In this document: positions 1 to 8,165 of the stretch, in pieces
Position numbering within the stretch: the stretch's first letter is position 1
Layout: each line of letters opens with the position of its first letter
Assembly (NCBI GenBank): GCA_035530875.1
Contig: DATKUB010000051.1
Location: 1 to 36,635 of the forward strand
DNA length: 36,635 nucleotides
Origin: JANXYY01 sp035530875
GTDB taxonomy: Bacteria > Actinomycetota > Actinomycetes > Nanopelagicales > Nanopelagicaceae
Reading direction: 5' to 3'
Notes under the pieces: model-generated
Seen by the model: only the letters and a program-made list of their open reading frames with translations
Told to the model about the DNA's origin: nothing
The model's database searches: none
Translations under genes and position numbers: made by a program

Positions 1-736
1 GATAGGAGAAGTCAATACCTTTTGGGTTAGCGAACCTAATAATGACCATGCTTTCATCCGCGGTTGGAATATCTCTGGCAATAAATGGATTAGAAGTATC
101 CACCATCGGTACGCGCTGGAAATTCACATGAGTGCGCGAGAACTGGGGACAAATGTACGTCACGTAGTCGGGCATGCGCCTAAGAATCGTGTCAACAACC
201 GCCTCTTTAGAGTATCCCCGCGTGTCCTGATCTCGATGGAGTTTCTGAATCCACTCGAGATTAATAATGGGAACTACCCCAACCAGCAGATCTACATGCC
301 TGGCCACATCATTGGCGTCATCCGCATATCCGCCATGGAGACCTTCGTAGAAAAGCAAATCCCCATCCGCTGGAATATCCTCCCAGGGCGTGAAAGTCCC
401 TTGGTCTTGCCCAAAGGGCGCGGCTTCTACGTCATCATGTAGATATAGGCGAGACTCGCCCGCACCCGTCCTGCCATAAGTCTCGAAAAGAGACTCCAAT
501 TCAGTCAGTAAATTCGCTTCTGGGCCAAAGTGACTCAGGTGTTTGCGTCCTGCCATTTCCGCCTCAGCCATGCGATCGCGCATTTCTACCCGGTTGTAGC
601 GGTGGAACGAATCTCCCTCTATAACGTGCGCGTTGATTCCTTCGCGACGGAAAATATGTTGAAAACTCACCTTCACAGTTGTGGTTCCAGCGCCGGACGA
701 ACCGGTTACTGCAATGATCGGATGCTTCTGAGACAT
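1..736 (-). CDS. cbbP: Phosphoribulokinase, proteobacterial class I type (3' end cut by window edge)
   Basis: Phosphorylates ribulose-5-phosphate with ATP to ribulose-1,5-bisphosphate, the RuBisCO substrate, in the cytoplasm. The frame is open from an ATG at 736 to the window edge with no stop, giving 245 codons; the family is usually about 290 residues, so about 45 are missing. The N-terminus carries the P-loop GSSGAGTTT (residues 12-20). Other motifs typical of the octameric proteobacterial form are EGDSFHRY, GRKHLSHFGPEAN, FYEGLHGG and IPTADESMVIIRF. The start has a good Shine-Dalgarno (AAGGGAG) a few bases upstream. It lies 22 nt after the FBPase stop on the same strand, third in cbbM-fbp-prk. 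I see no frameshift. The family call is very secure. Confidence 0.95.
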   Translation of the reverse strand, partial: MSQKHPIIAVTGSSGAGTTTVKVSFQHIFRREGINAHVIEGDSFHRYNRVEMRDRMAEAEMAGRKHLSHFGPEANLLTELESLFETYGRTGAGESRLYLHDDVEAAPFGQDQGTFTPWEDIPADGDLLFYEGLHGGYADDANDVARHVDLLVGVVPIINLEWIQKLHRDQDTRGYSKEAVVDTILRRMPDYVTYICPQFSRTHVNFQRVPMVDTSNPFIARDIPTADESMVIIRFANPKGIDFSY

Positions 737-758
737 ATTCCACTCCCTTACAACCTAG

Positions 759-1826
759 TCATTCAAGATAAAGCGATCGTTGCGCAAATAAGGGTGAGCC
801 AAAAGGCACGTCAGTGCCGGAGTCGTAATCTGCGTGATAGCGCTCGACCCGGTCTACTTCTTCGACTGAGCCAAGAACCACCGGACTGCGTTCATGGATC
901 GATTGCGGCTGCACTTCAAGTATTCGTCCTCGCCCTGTGCTCGCCATACCTCCTGCCTGCTCAATGATCATCGCCATCGGGTTTGCTTCATAAAGTAGGC
1001 GTAACTTACTTGGCTTGCTCGGGTCGCGGGTATCGCGTGGATACATGAAGATTCCGCCACGCAGGAGTATTCGGTGCACTTCGGCGACCATTGAGGCAAC
1101 CCAGCGCATATTGAAATCACGTCCACGCACGCTCGAAGCCCCGGCTTTGCATTCGCTGATGTAGCGCGAAACGGGAGGTTCCCAGAATCTTGAGTTGCTG
1201 GTATTGATTGAATATTCAGAGGTCTGGCGTGGAATCTGGATGCTCGGGTGGGTAAGAATAAAGTTGCCCCCTTCGCGATCCAGCGTGAAACCTTGGGTGC
1301 CTCTGCCAATAGTCAAGACGATCATGGTGGAAGGACCGTAGATTGCGTAACCGGCAGCGACTTGAGTCAGACCAGGCTTGAGAAAATCCTCAGTAACGGC
1401 AGGAGAATTATCCTCCTTGGCCAGAACCGAAAAAATTGTGCCAACGGACACATTGAAATCCACATTGCTTGACCCATCAAGGGGATCAAACATCAACAAA
1501 TACCGGCCGCGCGGATTCCCGGAGGGAATCTGGTAGACCATCTCCAACTCTTCGGAAACCATCCCAGCCAATTGGCCACCCCATTCGCACTGAGCGATAA
1601 CCACGTCATTGCTAAGGATGTCCAATTTTTTCTGAATTTCTCCTTGAACATTCTCGGCATCGGCAGATCCCAAAAATCCACCTAACTCACCCCTAGCCAA
1701 CATGACAGAGATGGCCTTAACTGCCGCAGCGATATCGATTAGAAGCGCACCGAGATCACTTCGCTCCGGCTCTCCCCCCAGCTGTTCAATAACGAACTTG
1801 CCAAGGGTGGTTCGCCCCGTACGCAA
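759..1826 (-). CDS. fbp: Class I fructose-1,6-bisphosphatase
   Basis: Hydrolyses fructose-1,6-bisphosphate to fructose-6-phosphate in gluconeogenesis and the Calvin cycle. The 355 residues match the usual class I length. The metal/phosphate motif DPLDGSSN is at residues 114-121, a metal-binding SEELE is at 91-95, and the C-terminal KLRLLYEANPMAMIIEQAGG is the substrate-binding signature. The start is a TTG only 3 nt after the RuBisCO stop, so translation is probably coupled; GAGGGC just upstream is a weak ribosome site. Actinomycetes normally use the class II GlpX enzyme, so a class I enzyme beside RuBisCO and PRK suggests the block was acquired as a unit. Its position in the cluster points to a Calvin-cycle role (cbbF), although a general gluconeogenic role is possible. 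Confidence 0.93.
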   Translation of the reverse strand: MRTGRTTLGKFVIEQLGGEPERSDLGALLIDIAAAVKAISVMLARGELGGFLGSADAENVQGEIQKKLDILSNDVVIAQCEWGGQLAGMVSEELEMVYQIPSGNPRGRYLLMFDPLDGSSNVDFNVSVGTIFSVLAKEDNSPAVTEDFLKPGLTQVAAGYAIYGPSTMIVLTIGRGTQGFTLDREGGNFILTHPSIQIPRQTSEYSINTSNSRFWEPPVSRYISECKAGASSVRGRDFNMRWVASMVAEVHRILLRGGIFMYPRDTRDPSKPSKLRLLYEANPMAMIIEQAGGMASTGRGRILEVQPQSIHERSPVVLGSVEEVDRVERYHADYDSGTDVPFGSPLFAQRSLYLE

Positions 1827-1829
1827 GGC

Positions 1830-3209
1830 TCAGCCCTCGAAATTCAGCGTGCTTCGCCACCCGGGATAGAGCAGATCTGCATCACTTTGGAAGGTCTCTA
1901 AGGCGCCACGCAACTCTGGGTGATCCAAGGCATACTCGGGTAACGAGATGCCCGCTTTCCAAGCCTCCTCGGCCTGGCGTAACGAAATAGCGCCAGCGGT
2001 TCCGCCCGCCTTATGCCCAAAGGCACCGCCGCCGGAGGTTTGGATTACATTTGAATGCCCCAAGTTTTCAAAGAAGCCAGGAAGTCGAAGTGCATTCATC
2101 CCACCGGAAATGATTGGCGTAGCTGGCTTCATTCCATCCCAGTTCTGGTGATAAAAAGGACCATCGACGCTATCTCGTTCTAACACATAGGCCAGGTTCC
2201 GGTCCTTGCGTTCGCCTTCCATCTTGCCGTAACTCATCGTGCCTACGTGCATTCCTGATGCGCCAAGAATTCTGGCAAGTTTGCAATGCACGTATGAGGT
2301 GTAGCCACGCATGCTCTGTGGGCTTGTGACCGCGCCATGTCCGGCGCGGTGATAGTGAATAAACGTATCCGGAAAACGCCGACGAGCCGTTGTGACCGCA
2401 GTGGTTCCCGCAACATAACCGTCGATTAGAAATGCCACATGATCGGCTTCTGCTCCAAAAGTATCGAGAACGAATTCTCCGCGCGCGATGATCTCAAGCG
2501 GATCATCTGCGGTGATGTTTGCTGAAAATAATTTAGCCTGCCCAGTTTCGTCTTGCGCGCGCCGCATTGCTTCTGCGACTAGCGGAATTGTTTCTTTAAA
2601 TGGGGCATAAATCTGATTTCCTTGTGGCTCATCGTTCTTGATGAAATCACCTCCCAGCCAGAACTCATAGCAAGCGTCAGCGAATGGGCGCGGCCGCAGT
2701 CCCAGTTTTGGTTTGATGATGGTGCCGGTCACCATGCCACCGTCCACAAGTGGACGCCCCAATACTCGCCACATATCGACGATGTTTCGATTCGGCCCAT
2801 CAAAAAGGCGTAGGAATTCTGGCGGAAAATAGAAGTCGTGTAACTTGCCGTACTCAATGTCGCCCATGCCCTGGTTGTTTCCAACGGTAAGAGTCAAAAA
2901 GGATGCAACCATCGCTTTACCATCGATGATGTTTCGATCGAACAATTCAACTGGGTAGGCGATCTTCATAATCTCGTTCGCCTCATCCACCTCGTACACG
3001 AGAGCGTCCACGCTGCGAGTAAAATCATCTGTCGTCCCAACCTCGACGTTAGTTCCCGTTGACGATTCGGCCGCAAAATGCGCGGCGCTGGCCAGGTACT
3101 CATGACCCGATTTTGGTTTCATCACGTATGCACATAGGACGTGCTTGCCGTCTGCGATCAAATCAGATTCAACTAGCTCTAAGCGTGCGTATCGATTGGA
3201 CTGATCCAT
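1830..3209 (-). CDS. cbbM: Form II ribulose-1,5-bisphosphate carboxylase/oxygenase
   Basis: Carboxylates ribulose-1,5-bisphosphate to two 3-phosphoglycerates. The 459 residues align without visible gaps to form II (Rhodospirillum rubrum-type) enzyme, as I recall that sequence, with matching numbering. The following are all present: E48, N111, catalytic K166 (IIKPKLG), the carbamylated K191 with Mg ligands D193/E194 (GGDFIKNDEPQGNQ), H287, H321, loop-6 K329 and S368. Form II enzymes need no small subunit and none is encoded nearby. The ATG is preceded by GGAGAAGGG. The gene heads a tight cbbM-fbp-prk run and lies 101 nt downstream of a nucleoside hydrolase. No activase (CbbQ/CbbO) or LysR-type CbbR is visible in the window. 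Form II is unexpected in an actinomycete, which mostly carry form I. Confidence 0.97.
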   Translation of the reverse strand: MDQSNRYARLELVESDLIADGKHVLCAYVMKPKSGHEYLASAAHFAAESSTGTNVEVGTTDDFTRSVDALVYEVDEANEIMKIAYPVELFDRNIIDGKAMVASFLTLTVGNNQGMGDIEYGKLHDFYFPPEFLRLFDGPNRNIVDMWRVLGRPLVDGGMVTGTIIKPKLGLRPRPFADACYEFWLGGDFIKNDEPQGNQIYAPFKETIPLVAEAMRRAQDETGQAKLFSANITADDPLEIIARGEFVLDTFGAEADHVAFLIDGYVAGTTAVTTARRRFPDTFIHYHRAGHGAVTSPQSMRGYTSYVHCKLARILGASGMHVGTMSYGKMEGERKDRNLAYVLERDSVDGPFYHQNWDGMKPATPIISGGMNALRLPGFFENLGHSNVIQTSGGGAFGHKAGGTAGAISLRQAEEAWKAGISLPEYALDHPELRGALETFQSDADLLYPGWRSTLNFEG

Positions 3210-3310
3210 GAGCGAGCCCTTCTCCAGTTACGTATCTGAGAACCCTTCCAGCACTTTCCTAATCTGGAAAGGTTTCACCGGTCACGATATTGGCGGAACC
3301 GCTTGGCTGG

Positions 3311-4252
3311 CTACTTAATTAGTCCTGCTTGAACTATTGCCGCCAGCATGTCTTGCCAGAACTGATCCGAATCCAAGTCAAGCGCAATCTGCAGGTTGGC
3401 CTCGCGCCCGGTAACTTTGTGCAGGTCAACAATGGTCGCCCCGCGCGTGTGCAGGCCATTCAACTCAATCTCAACATTGACCGGCATCAAGTTTGTAATG
3501 TCGGGATTAGCAAGAACAGCAATTGCCACCGGGTCGTGAAGAGGCGGATCGTCGAAGCCAAAGATGTCTTCATAGGTGCTTGCGAAGTACTTCAATAAAC
3601 CAATAATTGTTTCCGCCACAGGCGTTTTCATTGCAGATAGAGCAGCAAAGACTTCCTTGGTGGCTAGCGCTTTATGGGTCACATCGAGACCGCACATTGT
3701 AATCTTCAGGCCACTATGTAAAACAATGGCTGCGGCCTCAGGATCGCTCCAAATGTTGAACTCCGCGTAAGGCGTTCGATTACCTCGCCCGGCTGAACCG
3801 CCCATGAAAGTGAGGTCTCGAACCTTTGGAAGCAATCGTGGATACCGGGATATAAACATTGCGATATTGGTCAGCGGACCTGTCGCCACGAGGGAAACCG
3901 AATTTTCTGAACTTTCGACGAGGTCAGCGATTAACTCAATGGCATTCTTCGACGCCAGCGCAAAAGTGGGTTCAGGGAGCTCCGCACCATCTAAAGCGCT
4001 AGCGCCGTGGATGTTAACTGCAGATTCTGCAATTCCGTTAAGCGGACCAGCTGCTCCCTTAGCAACGGGTACTTTAATTCCAGCAAGGGCGCAGATGCGA
4101 AGTGCATTTTCGGTTACCTTCTCGATTGGCCCATTTCCGGCAACTGTCGTGATTGCAAGAAGATCAATTCGCGGATCGAAGGCCGCCAGAATAATCGCCA
4201 GCGCGTCGTCATGCCCAGGATCGCAATCAAGGATTACCGGAATTGGTGGCAC
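3311..4252 (-). CDS. Inosine-uridine-preferring nucleoside hydrolase family protein
   Basis: Cleaves the N-glycosidic bond of ribonucleosides to ribose and free base. The N-terminal calcium/ribose motif DCDPGHDDA is at residues 9-17. Downstream are FMGGS, NIWSDPEAA and a late PLHDPVA histidine-aspartate motif, all characteristic of the IUNH family. I chose the GTG at 4252, giving 313 residues, because AGGA lies 8 nt upstream, the start leaves a 10-nt gap after the kinase stop at 4263, and homology begins immediately. A longer reading frame exists but overlaps the kinase. Ribose from this enzyme could be phosphorylated by the ribokinase at 20780. Substrate preference (purine, pyrimidine or another riboside) cannot be read from sequence. 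Confidence 0.88.
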   Translation of the reverse strand: MPPIPVILDCDPGHDDALAIILAAFDPRIDLLAITTVAGNGPIEKVTENALRICALAGIKVPVAKGAAGPLNGIAESAVNIHGASALDGAELPEPTFALASKNAIELIADLVESSENSVSLVATGPLTNIAMFISRYPRLLPKVRDLTFMGGSAGRGNRTPYAEFNIWSDPEAAAIVLHSGLKITMCGLDVTHKALATKEVFAALSAMKTPVAETIIGLLKYFASTYEDIFGFDDPPLHDPVAIAVLANPDITNLMPVNVEIELNGLHTRGATIVDLHKVTGREANLQIALDLDSDQFWQDMLAAIVQAGLIK

Positions 4253-4262
4253 CTTAAAAATC

Positions 4263-6545
4263 CTACCGACGTCTTCTAAGTTCCAGCCATTTCTGACCGT
4301 CTGCCGATTCGTAATTTGTCGATATCCGCTGCCCATCAAACAAACCCTGATCGGCCCATTTTTTTAGGTTGATTTCAGTTGCGACGTGCTGCAAATCCAG
4401 AGTTGAGGAAAGAAATGTCAAGCACTCTTCATCCTCGTCGACGTACAAGGTGATTTGGCAAGATCCTTCTTGGACGGCAGTAAATACATCAAGAAGCACG
4501 CGTTTGAGCGAATTCGGAATTATGGCTGAATCCGCGAAAGTTTCCACGACCGTAACCCTGGGGCTCCAACCACGTTCCGTGGCTGCGTTGACCAGATCTA
4601 GAACCAGTTGTGCGCTGGCGCCATTTACAAAGGGGTCCAACTGAATTCGCGCTCGCAGCCGTGCTTCCTCAAGATGAGCTTTCTCCTGCAGCACGCCTTC
4701 GACGAGTTCCCCATCTACTCCAGCGCGGGCAAAACGTTCCAAGTAGTCAAGGGCGGAAGACCATTGATCCGCCCGATATGCACTCAGTCTACGTTCGATT
4801 CTGCGGCGAGTCAGTTCCGCGTTTCTGATTTCGCTCAACCGCACACTCGCGCGCCAACGATTGCTCTGTCTCCAGATCGTGACAATCACAAGAAAAATTC
4901 CAAAAAGCGCAAGAGCAGGCGTGAATAGCGCGCTAGCACAAGCGCTTGGCAATAGAAGACTCATCATGAAAAGTGCAAGCACAGACACCACGATCAGGAA
5001 AGGTCGAAAGCGCCCGGGCGAGTAGAAAGCCAATCCGAGACTGGTACTTCCATATAGAAAATTAGCAGCCCACCTAAGTTGACTGATGTCCGCGCAATCT
5101 TGAAGATTTATGGAAATCAGAAAAATGATTACGAGCCCTACGAGCAGCCCAGCCGCGATGAGGAGCCACGCGCTTCGAGCTCGCGGGTTGATTGATGCAG
5201 TTAGCACTAATGCAACATGCAATAAAAGTAATCCAGCGAGAATCAGCTTGGGCTGGTACGGGCTAATCAGCCACCAACCAAGTACCGCTACCGATAGTGC
5301 TGGCGCAGCGAGCAGAAGCCGGCCTACTGAGTCGAACTCTTGCAGTATCGAATATGGCACTCCATCGACATCGGGCGGGTCCACTTCAACATCGAGCGGA
5401 ACGCTCAACTCAAAGCGCGCACCCTGACCGTAGTTAGAAGAAATCACCATTTTGGCTCGACGGTCTCGGACAATTTCAGGAAGAATTTGTCCGAGACCCA
5501 GACCCTTTGCTGCCTTATCGGATACGCCGATCCCATCATCTGCAATCGTGATCTCGAGGAATCGCCTATTTACTCGCCAAGAAATAGCGACTTCGGTGCC
5601 TTTGGAATGCTTAATCGCGTTCCGGATCAGCTCCGCTAAGGCGTCGCGAACATCACGTCCAACAATCTGAGAAAGCGAGATGTCCTCGCTCTCCCTGACC
5701 TGAATTCGCAACTCAGTCACCCCCACAGCCGCAATCACTGAGTCGACTATGGCTGACATGCCACTAGGCGCCTCGATACCTTCGAATGCGCGAGCCTCGG
5801 TGATCTCATTGCTCAGGCGCGACATCAGTTGGGCAGGTGATCCGCCACCTTTTCGGACCAATGTCGTAAGCGTGTTTAAAACTGTCTCGTGCAATCGACG
5901 CTGTTGAGAAGCATGTTCATCCGATATCGCTCTGGCGACTGCATCTCTTGCTTTGAGGGTTTCCATCGATTCAGAAATTCGATCTTCACGCGAAACCGTC
6001 GCTTGAAGTCGATGATATGCAAATCCGATGAAGGAACCGAGAATGAATAGCCAGAGTGAAGCGATCCAATTTTCGAGCGAACTTACGCCAGGAGAGAATG
6101 GGGAAAAAGTTTTGCTAATCAACACAAAGTGCTCGATAAGAGCAGTGACAAAGATGAAGATCAGGGCGAAGGGCCAAGGCGCATATAGAGCGGAGAGGAT
6201 CTCTGTGGCGATTCCAGCCAGTGTCACCGCATACCAAAGATGAACGTGTGAACTGCCATGCCAGACGGGGCCGGAAAGAATCGCGATAGAAAGGAAAATT
6301 GAAATGTATTCCCGATACTTGCCATCGATCAGATATTCGTTGAGATACCAGAGTGATAAAAGAATGAAAAGAGCCAGCGGCGGACTGCCTTCACCCCTGC
6401 CCCAATATAAAAGCGCGAGGGCAACTGACGGCAACCAGCAGAGAGTGAAGGCCGCTCGCGCAAGCGCGCGCTTTGCCTCTTCGAGTTGGGCAACTCGAGT
6501 CGGACGCGCCTCCTCCCCCATTTCAGGGGACTTCGACTGGCTCAT
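4263..6545 (-). CDS. Duplicated membrane sensor histidine kinase (6TM-kinase-6TM-degenerate kinase)
   Basis: Probable sensor kinase of the NarL/DegS group. In order: about six N-terminal membrane segments (roughly residues 30-180); a HisKA_3-like helix with phospho-acceptor histidine about 219 (QQRRLHETVLNTL); an ATPase with N-box ELIRNAIKHS (about 305-314), DDGIG (about 336-340) and GLGLG (about 348-352); a second block of about six membrane segments (409-559); then a C-terminal coiled-coil-like region (561-760) with kinase-like layout but no histidine, N- or G-box. At 760 residues it is about twice the usual size. The start is uncertain: a GTG at 6578 is in frame, but a TACACT -10 box at 6581-6586 would start transcription downstream of it, so I use the ATG at 6545. 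It is divergent from the regulator at 6619 and runs into the nucleoside hydrolase and Calvin genes. Confidence 0.85.
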   Translation of the reverse strand: MSQSKSPEMGEEARPTRVAQLEEAKRALARAAFTLCWLPSVALALLYWGRGEGSPPLALFILLSLWYLNEYLIDGKYREYISIFLSIAILSGPVWHGSSHVHLWYAVTLAGIATEILSALYAPWPFALIFIFVTALIEHFVLISKTFSPFSPGVSSLENWIASLWLFILGSFIGFAYHRLQATVSREDRISESMETLKARDAVARAISDEHASQQRRLHETVLNTLTTLVRKGGGSPAQLMSRLSNEITEARAFEGIEAPSGMSAIVDSVIAAVGVTELRIQVRESEDISLSQIVGRDVRDALAELIRNAIKHSKGTEVAISWRVNRRFLEITIADDGIGVSDKAAKGLGLGQILPEIVRDRRAKMVISSNYGQGARFELSVPLDVEVDPPDVDGVPYSILQEFDSVGRLLLAAPALSVAVLGWWLISPYQPKLILAGLLLLHVALVLTASINPRARSAWLLIAAGLLVGLVIIFLISINLQDCADISQLRWAANFLYGSTSLGLAFYSPGRFRPFLIVVSVLALFMMSLLLPSACASALFTPALALFGIFLVIVTIWRQSNRWRASVRLSEIRNAELTRRRIERRLSAYRADQWSSALDYLERFARAGVDGELVEGVLQEKAHLEEARLRARIQLDPFVNGASAQLVLDLVNAATERGWSPRVTVVETFADSAIIPNSLKRVLLDVFTAVQEGSCQITLYVDEDEECLTFLSSTLDLQHVATEINLKKWADQGLFDGQRISTNYESADGQKWLELRRRR

Positions 6546-6580
6546 CGTCGATGAACACCAGTGATTTTGGCCATGCACGG

Positions 6581-6612
6581 AGTGTAGGCCGATGGCACCG
6601 CGCTGGTAGGCT
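6581..6612. promoter_or_regulatory. Divergent -10 elements of the two-component system
   Basis: Two TANNNT hexamers lie back to back. On the minus strand TACACT (6581-6586) would start the kinase mRNA near 6574. On the plus strand TAGGCT (6607-6612) is followed by exactly 6 nt and the GTG of the response regulator, the geometry of a leaderless actinobacterial transcript. No convincing -35 boxes were seen. The close packing suggests kinase and regulator are expressed together and perhaps autoregulated. Confidence 0.5.
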
Positions 6613-6618
6613 GGGAAG

Positions 6619-7257
6619 GTGTCTGAAGCGCAAGAAATATCTTTCGTAATCTTGGAGGATCATCCCCTCCTTCTGGCAGCTCTCGGCGTCCAAATTCGCG
6701 AGTTGTATCCGACTAGCCAGATCGCTTATCAAGGCAAAGACGTCATTGCCGCTGCAGAATTCTGCTCGCCGAATACGGTTGCAATCGTTGACCTAGACCT
6801 GGGCGACAATCGCAAGGCCGCTGATGTAGTTGCAATTATCGTGGCCAAGGGTGCCCGCGTCTTGGTTGTTTCCGCGTTGGGCGAGCCATCAACAATTGAA
6901 TCTGTAATGATCGCAGGCGCGCATGGCTATATGACCAAACGTGCAAATGGCGGCGAATTTAAGGAAGCAATCGAAGTAGTCCGACTCGGCGGTGACTGGA
7001 TGTCGCCCGAAGTAGCGGGTGCGATTGCATCAATTAAGACCGGTCGGGTCAGTCTTTCGAACCAGGAGCGCAAGGCTCTGGTGCTTTATGCATCAGGATT
7101 GAAACTCGAAACGGTCGCGCATCGAATGGGCTTGGCTCCGTCTACCGTCAAAGAATATTTGGATCGCGTCCGCGCGAAATACGATGCCATAGGCCTCGAT
7201 GCAAGAACGAGAATGGATCTCTATCACGCCGCTCGAAATGAAGGCCTAATCCCCTAG
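6619..7257 (+). CDS. NarL/FixJ-family response regulator
   Basis: Two-domain DNA-binding response regulator of 212 residues. The receiver domain (about 7-120) has the acidic pocket (LEDH), the phospho-acceptor aspartate in AIVDLDLGD (about residues 54-62), VVSA (T/S position) and the conserved lysine in YMTKRA. A LuxR-type helix-turn-helix (about 145-205) contains LSNQERKALVLYASG and a recognition helix near APSTVKEYLDRVRAKY. The GTG start sits 6 nt after a TAGGCT -10 box and GGGAAG directly abuts it, so a leaderless mRNA is likely. It is divergent from the duplicated kinase, its probable partner. Possible targets are its own promoter region and the downstream nucleoside hydrolase/Calvin genes; this is inference. 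Confidence 0.92.
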   Translation: MSEAQEISFVILEDHPLLLAALGVQIRELYPTSQIAYQGKDVIAAAEFCSPNTVAIVDLDLGDNRKAADVVAIIVAKGARVLVVSALGEPSTIESVMIAGAHGYMTKRANGGEFKEAIEVVRLGGDWMSPEVAGAIASIKTGRVSLSNQERKALVLYASGLKLETVAHRMGLAPSTVKEYLDRVRAKYDAIGLDARTRMDLYHAARNEGLIP

Positions 7258-7284
7258 CGAGACTCTTTCAACAAATTGTTCTAC

Positions 7285-7327
7285 AAAAAGTTAGGGCCGT
7301 CGATTTCTCGGCGGCCCTAACTTTTTT
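7285..7327. terminator. Bidirectional intrinsic terminator
   Basis: Arms AGTTAGGGCC and GGCCCTAACT form a strong stem flanked by A5 on the left and T6 on the right. It can therefore stop transcription of the response regulator (plus) and of the repeat protein (minus). Confidence 0.92.
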
Positions 7328-7362
7328 GACTCTGCTACCAATTACGATCCTTGAGAACAGCG

Positions 7363-8019
7363 TTACTTGCTTGGTCGCGCCCCGAGGGCAGCGACAGCTG
7401 CCTTCCTGGTCGCCTTTGCTGCAGCTTCAGCGGCATGGAACTTCGTCCTGGCAGCAGCCAAATCGGCTGTCTTAGTCGAAGAAGTAGCGGACGCAGCCTT
7501 TTCGGTCTTGAAAGTGGCTCTGGCCGTGGCTAAATCAGACTTGTAGGCGGCCCTAGCGGTCTTATCTCCTTGGCGCCATGCGATAAGAGCAGCACTCGCA
7601 TGGGTTTTTGTGCCTGCCTTCGCGTGGGTATTCTTGCTTGCCTTCGCGTGGCTGCTTGGTCGTGCACCAAGGGCAGCGATAGCGGCCTTCCTGGTCGCCT
7701 TCGCCGAAGCCTCAGCAGCATGGAACTTCGTCCTGGCAGCAGCCAAATCGGCTGTCTTAGTCGAAGAAGTAGCGGCCGCAGCTTTTTCGGTCTTGAAAGT
7801 GGCTCTCGCGGATGCCATATCAGCTTTGTACGCCTTCTTCGCGACTAGATCTCCTTGACGCCATGCGGCAAGCGTCGAACTTGCCGCGCTTTTGACGCCA
7901 GCGACAGTCGATTTTGTCGAAACAACTTTAGTGCTTGCTGCCAGAGCAGATGATGTACCAGCTAAAGATAGAAATAGTGTTGCTGCGGCCATCGCGGTGA
8001 TGGCCTTCTGTGTTTTCAT
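7363..8019 (-). CDS. Secreted Lys/Ala-rich repeat protein of unknown function
   Basis: 218 residues, no family recognised. The N-terminus is a Sec signal peptide: basic MKTQK, a hydrophobic Ala/Leu stretch and a probable cleavage after SALA or ALAA near residue 27-30. The rest is low-complexity, helical and strongly basic, with two near-identical units about 70 residues long, spaced 95 residues apart. Each has AWRQGD, ARATFKTEKA, TSSTKTADLAAARTKFHAAE and KATRKAA.AALGARPS. The ATG at 8019 is preceded by AGGGAG; a longer in-frame start upstream has no homology and would bury the signal peptide. The composition resembles histone H1-like or surface-binding basic proteins, but export argues against a nucleoid role. 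A polyanion-binding or cell-wall protein is possible. Function unknown. Confidence 0.8.
   Translation of the reverse strand: MKTQKAITAMAAATLFLSLAGTSSALAASTKVVSTKSTVAGVKSAASSTLAAWRQGDLVAKKAYKADMASARATFKTEKAAAATSSTKTADLAAARTKFHAAEASAKATRKAAIAALGARPSSHAKASKNTHAKAGTKTHASAALIAWRQGDKTARAAYKSDLATARATFKTEKAASATSSTKTADLAAARTKFHAAEAAAKATRKAAVAALGARPSK
7371..7581. repeat. Direct repeat, copy 1 of the 285-nt-spaced unit
   Basis: Aligns base for base with 7656-7866 (offset 285 nt, in frame). The core around 7437-7543 is almost identical, including silent positions, indicating recent duplication or gene conversion inside the secreted repeat protein. Confidence 0.85.
7656..7866. repeat. Direct repeat, copy 2 of the 285-nt-spaced unit
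   Basis: Second copy of the repeat at 7371-7581. The linker between copies (about 7582-7655) codes for a His/Lys/Ala-rich stretch with KASKNTHAKAGTKTHA. Confidence 0.85.
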
Positions 8020-8165
8020 ATTCGCTCCCTGGGTTGGTTGAGAAGGTTTCTTGGCCCAAGCAGAAGTTACAAATGGCTGCTGAGGATAGGTCGAGTAACC
8101 GCCTAACCTCGGGTGGGTTTCATAGGTGAGTTTTCTGTCACTCAAAAGCAGATGTGCATAGGTCG

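Noticed and set aside
128..967. Plus-strand open frames over the first kilobase
   Set aside because: They are antisense to phosphoribulokinase and FBPase, whose motifs are unmistakable on the minus strand.
4253..4339. Longer nucleoside hydrolase start at 4339
   Set aside because: It would overlap the end of the kinase gene by about 77 nt, and the added residues show no family similarity.
7371..7866. Repeats at 7.4-7.9 kb as a CRISPR or satellite array
   Set aside because: Only two 211-bp copies, in frame inside one coding sequence, with no spacers and no cas genes.
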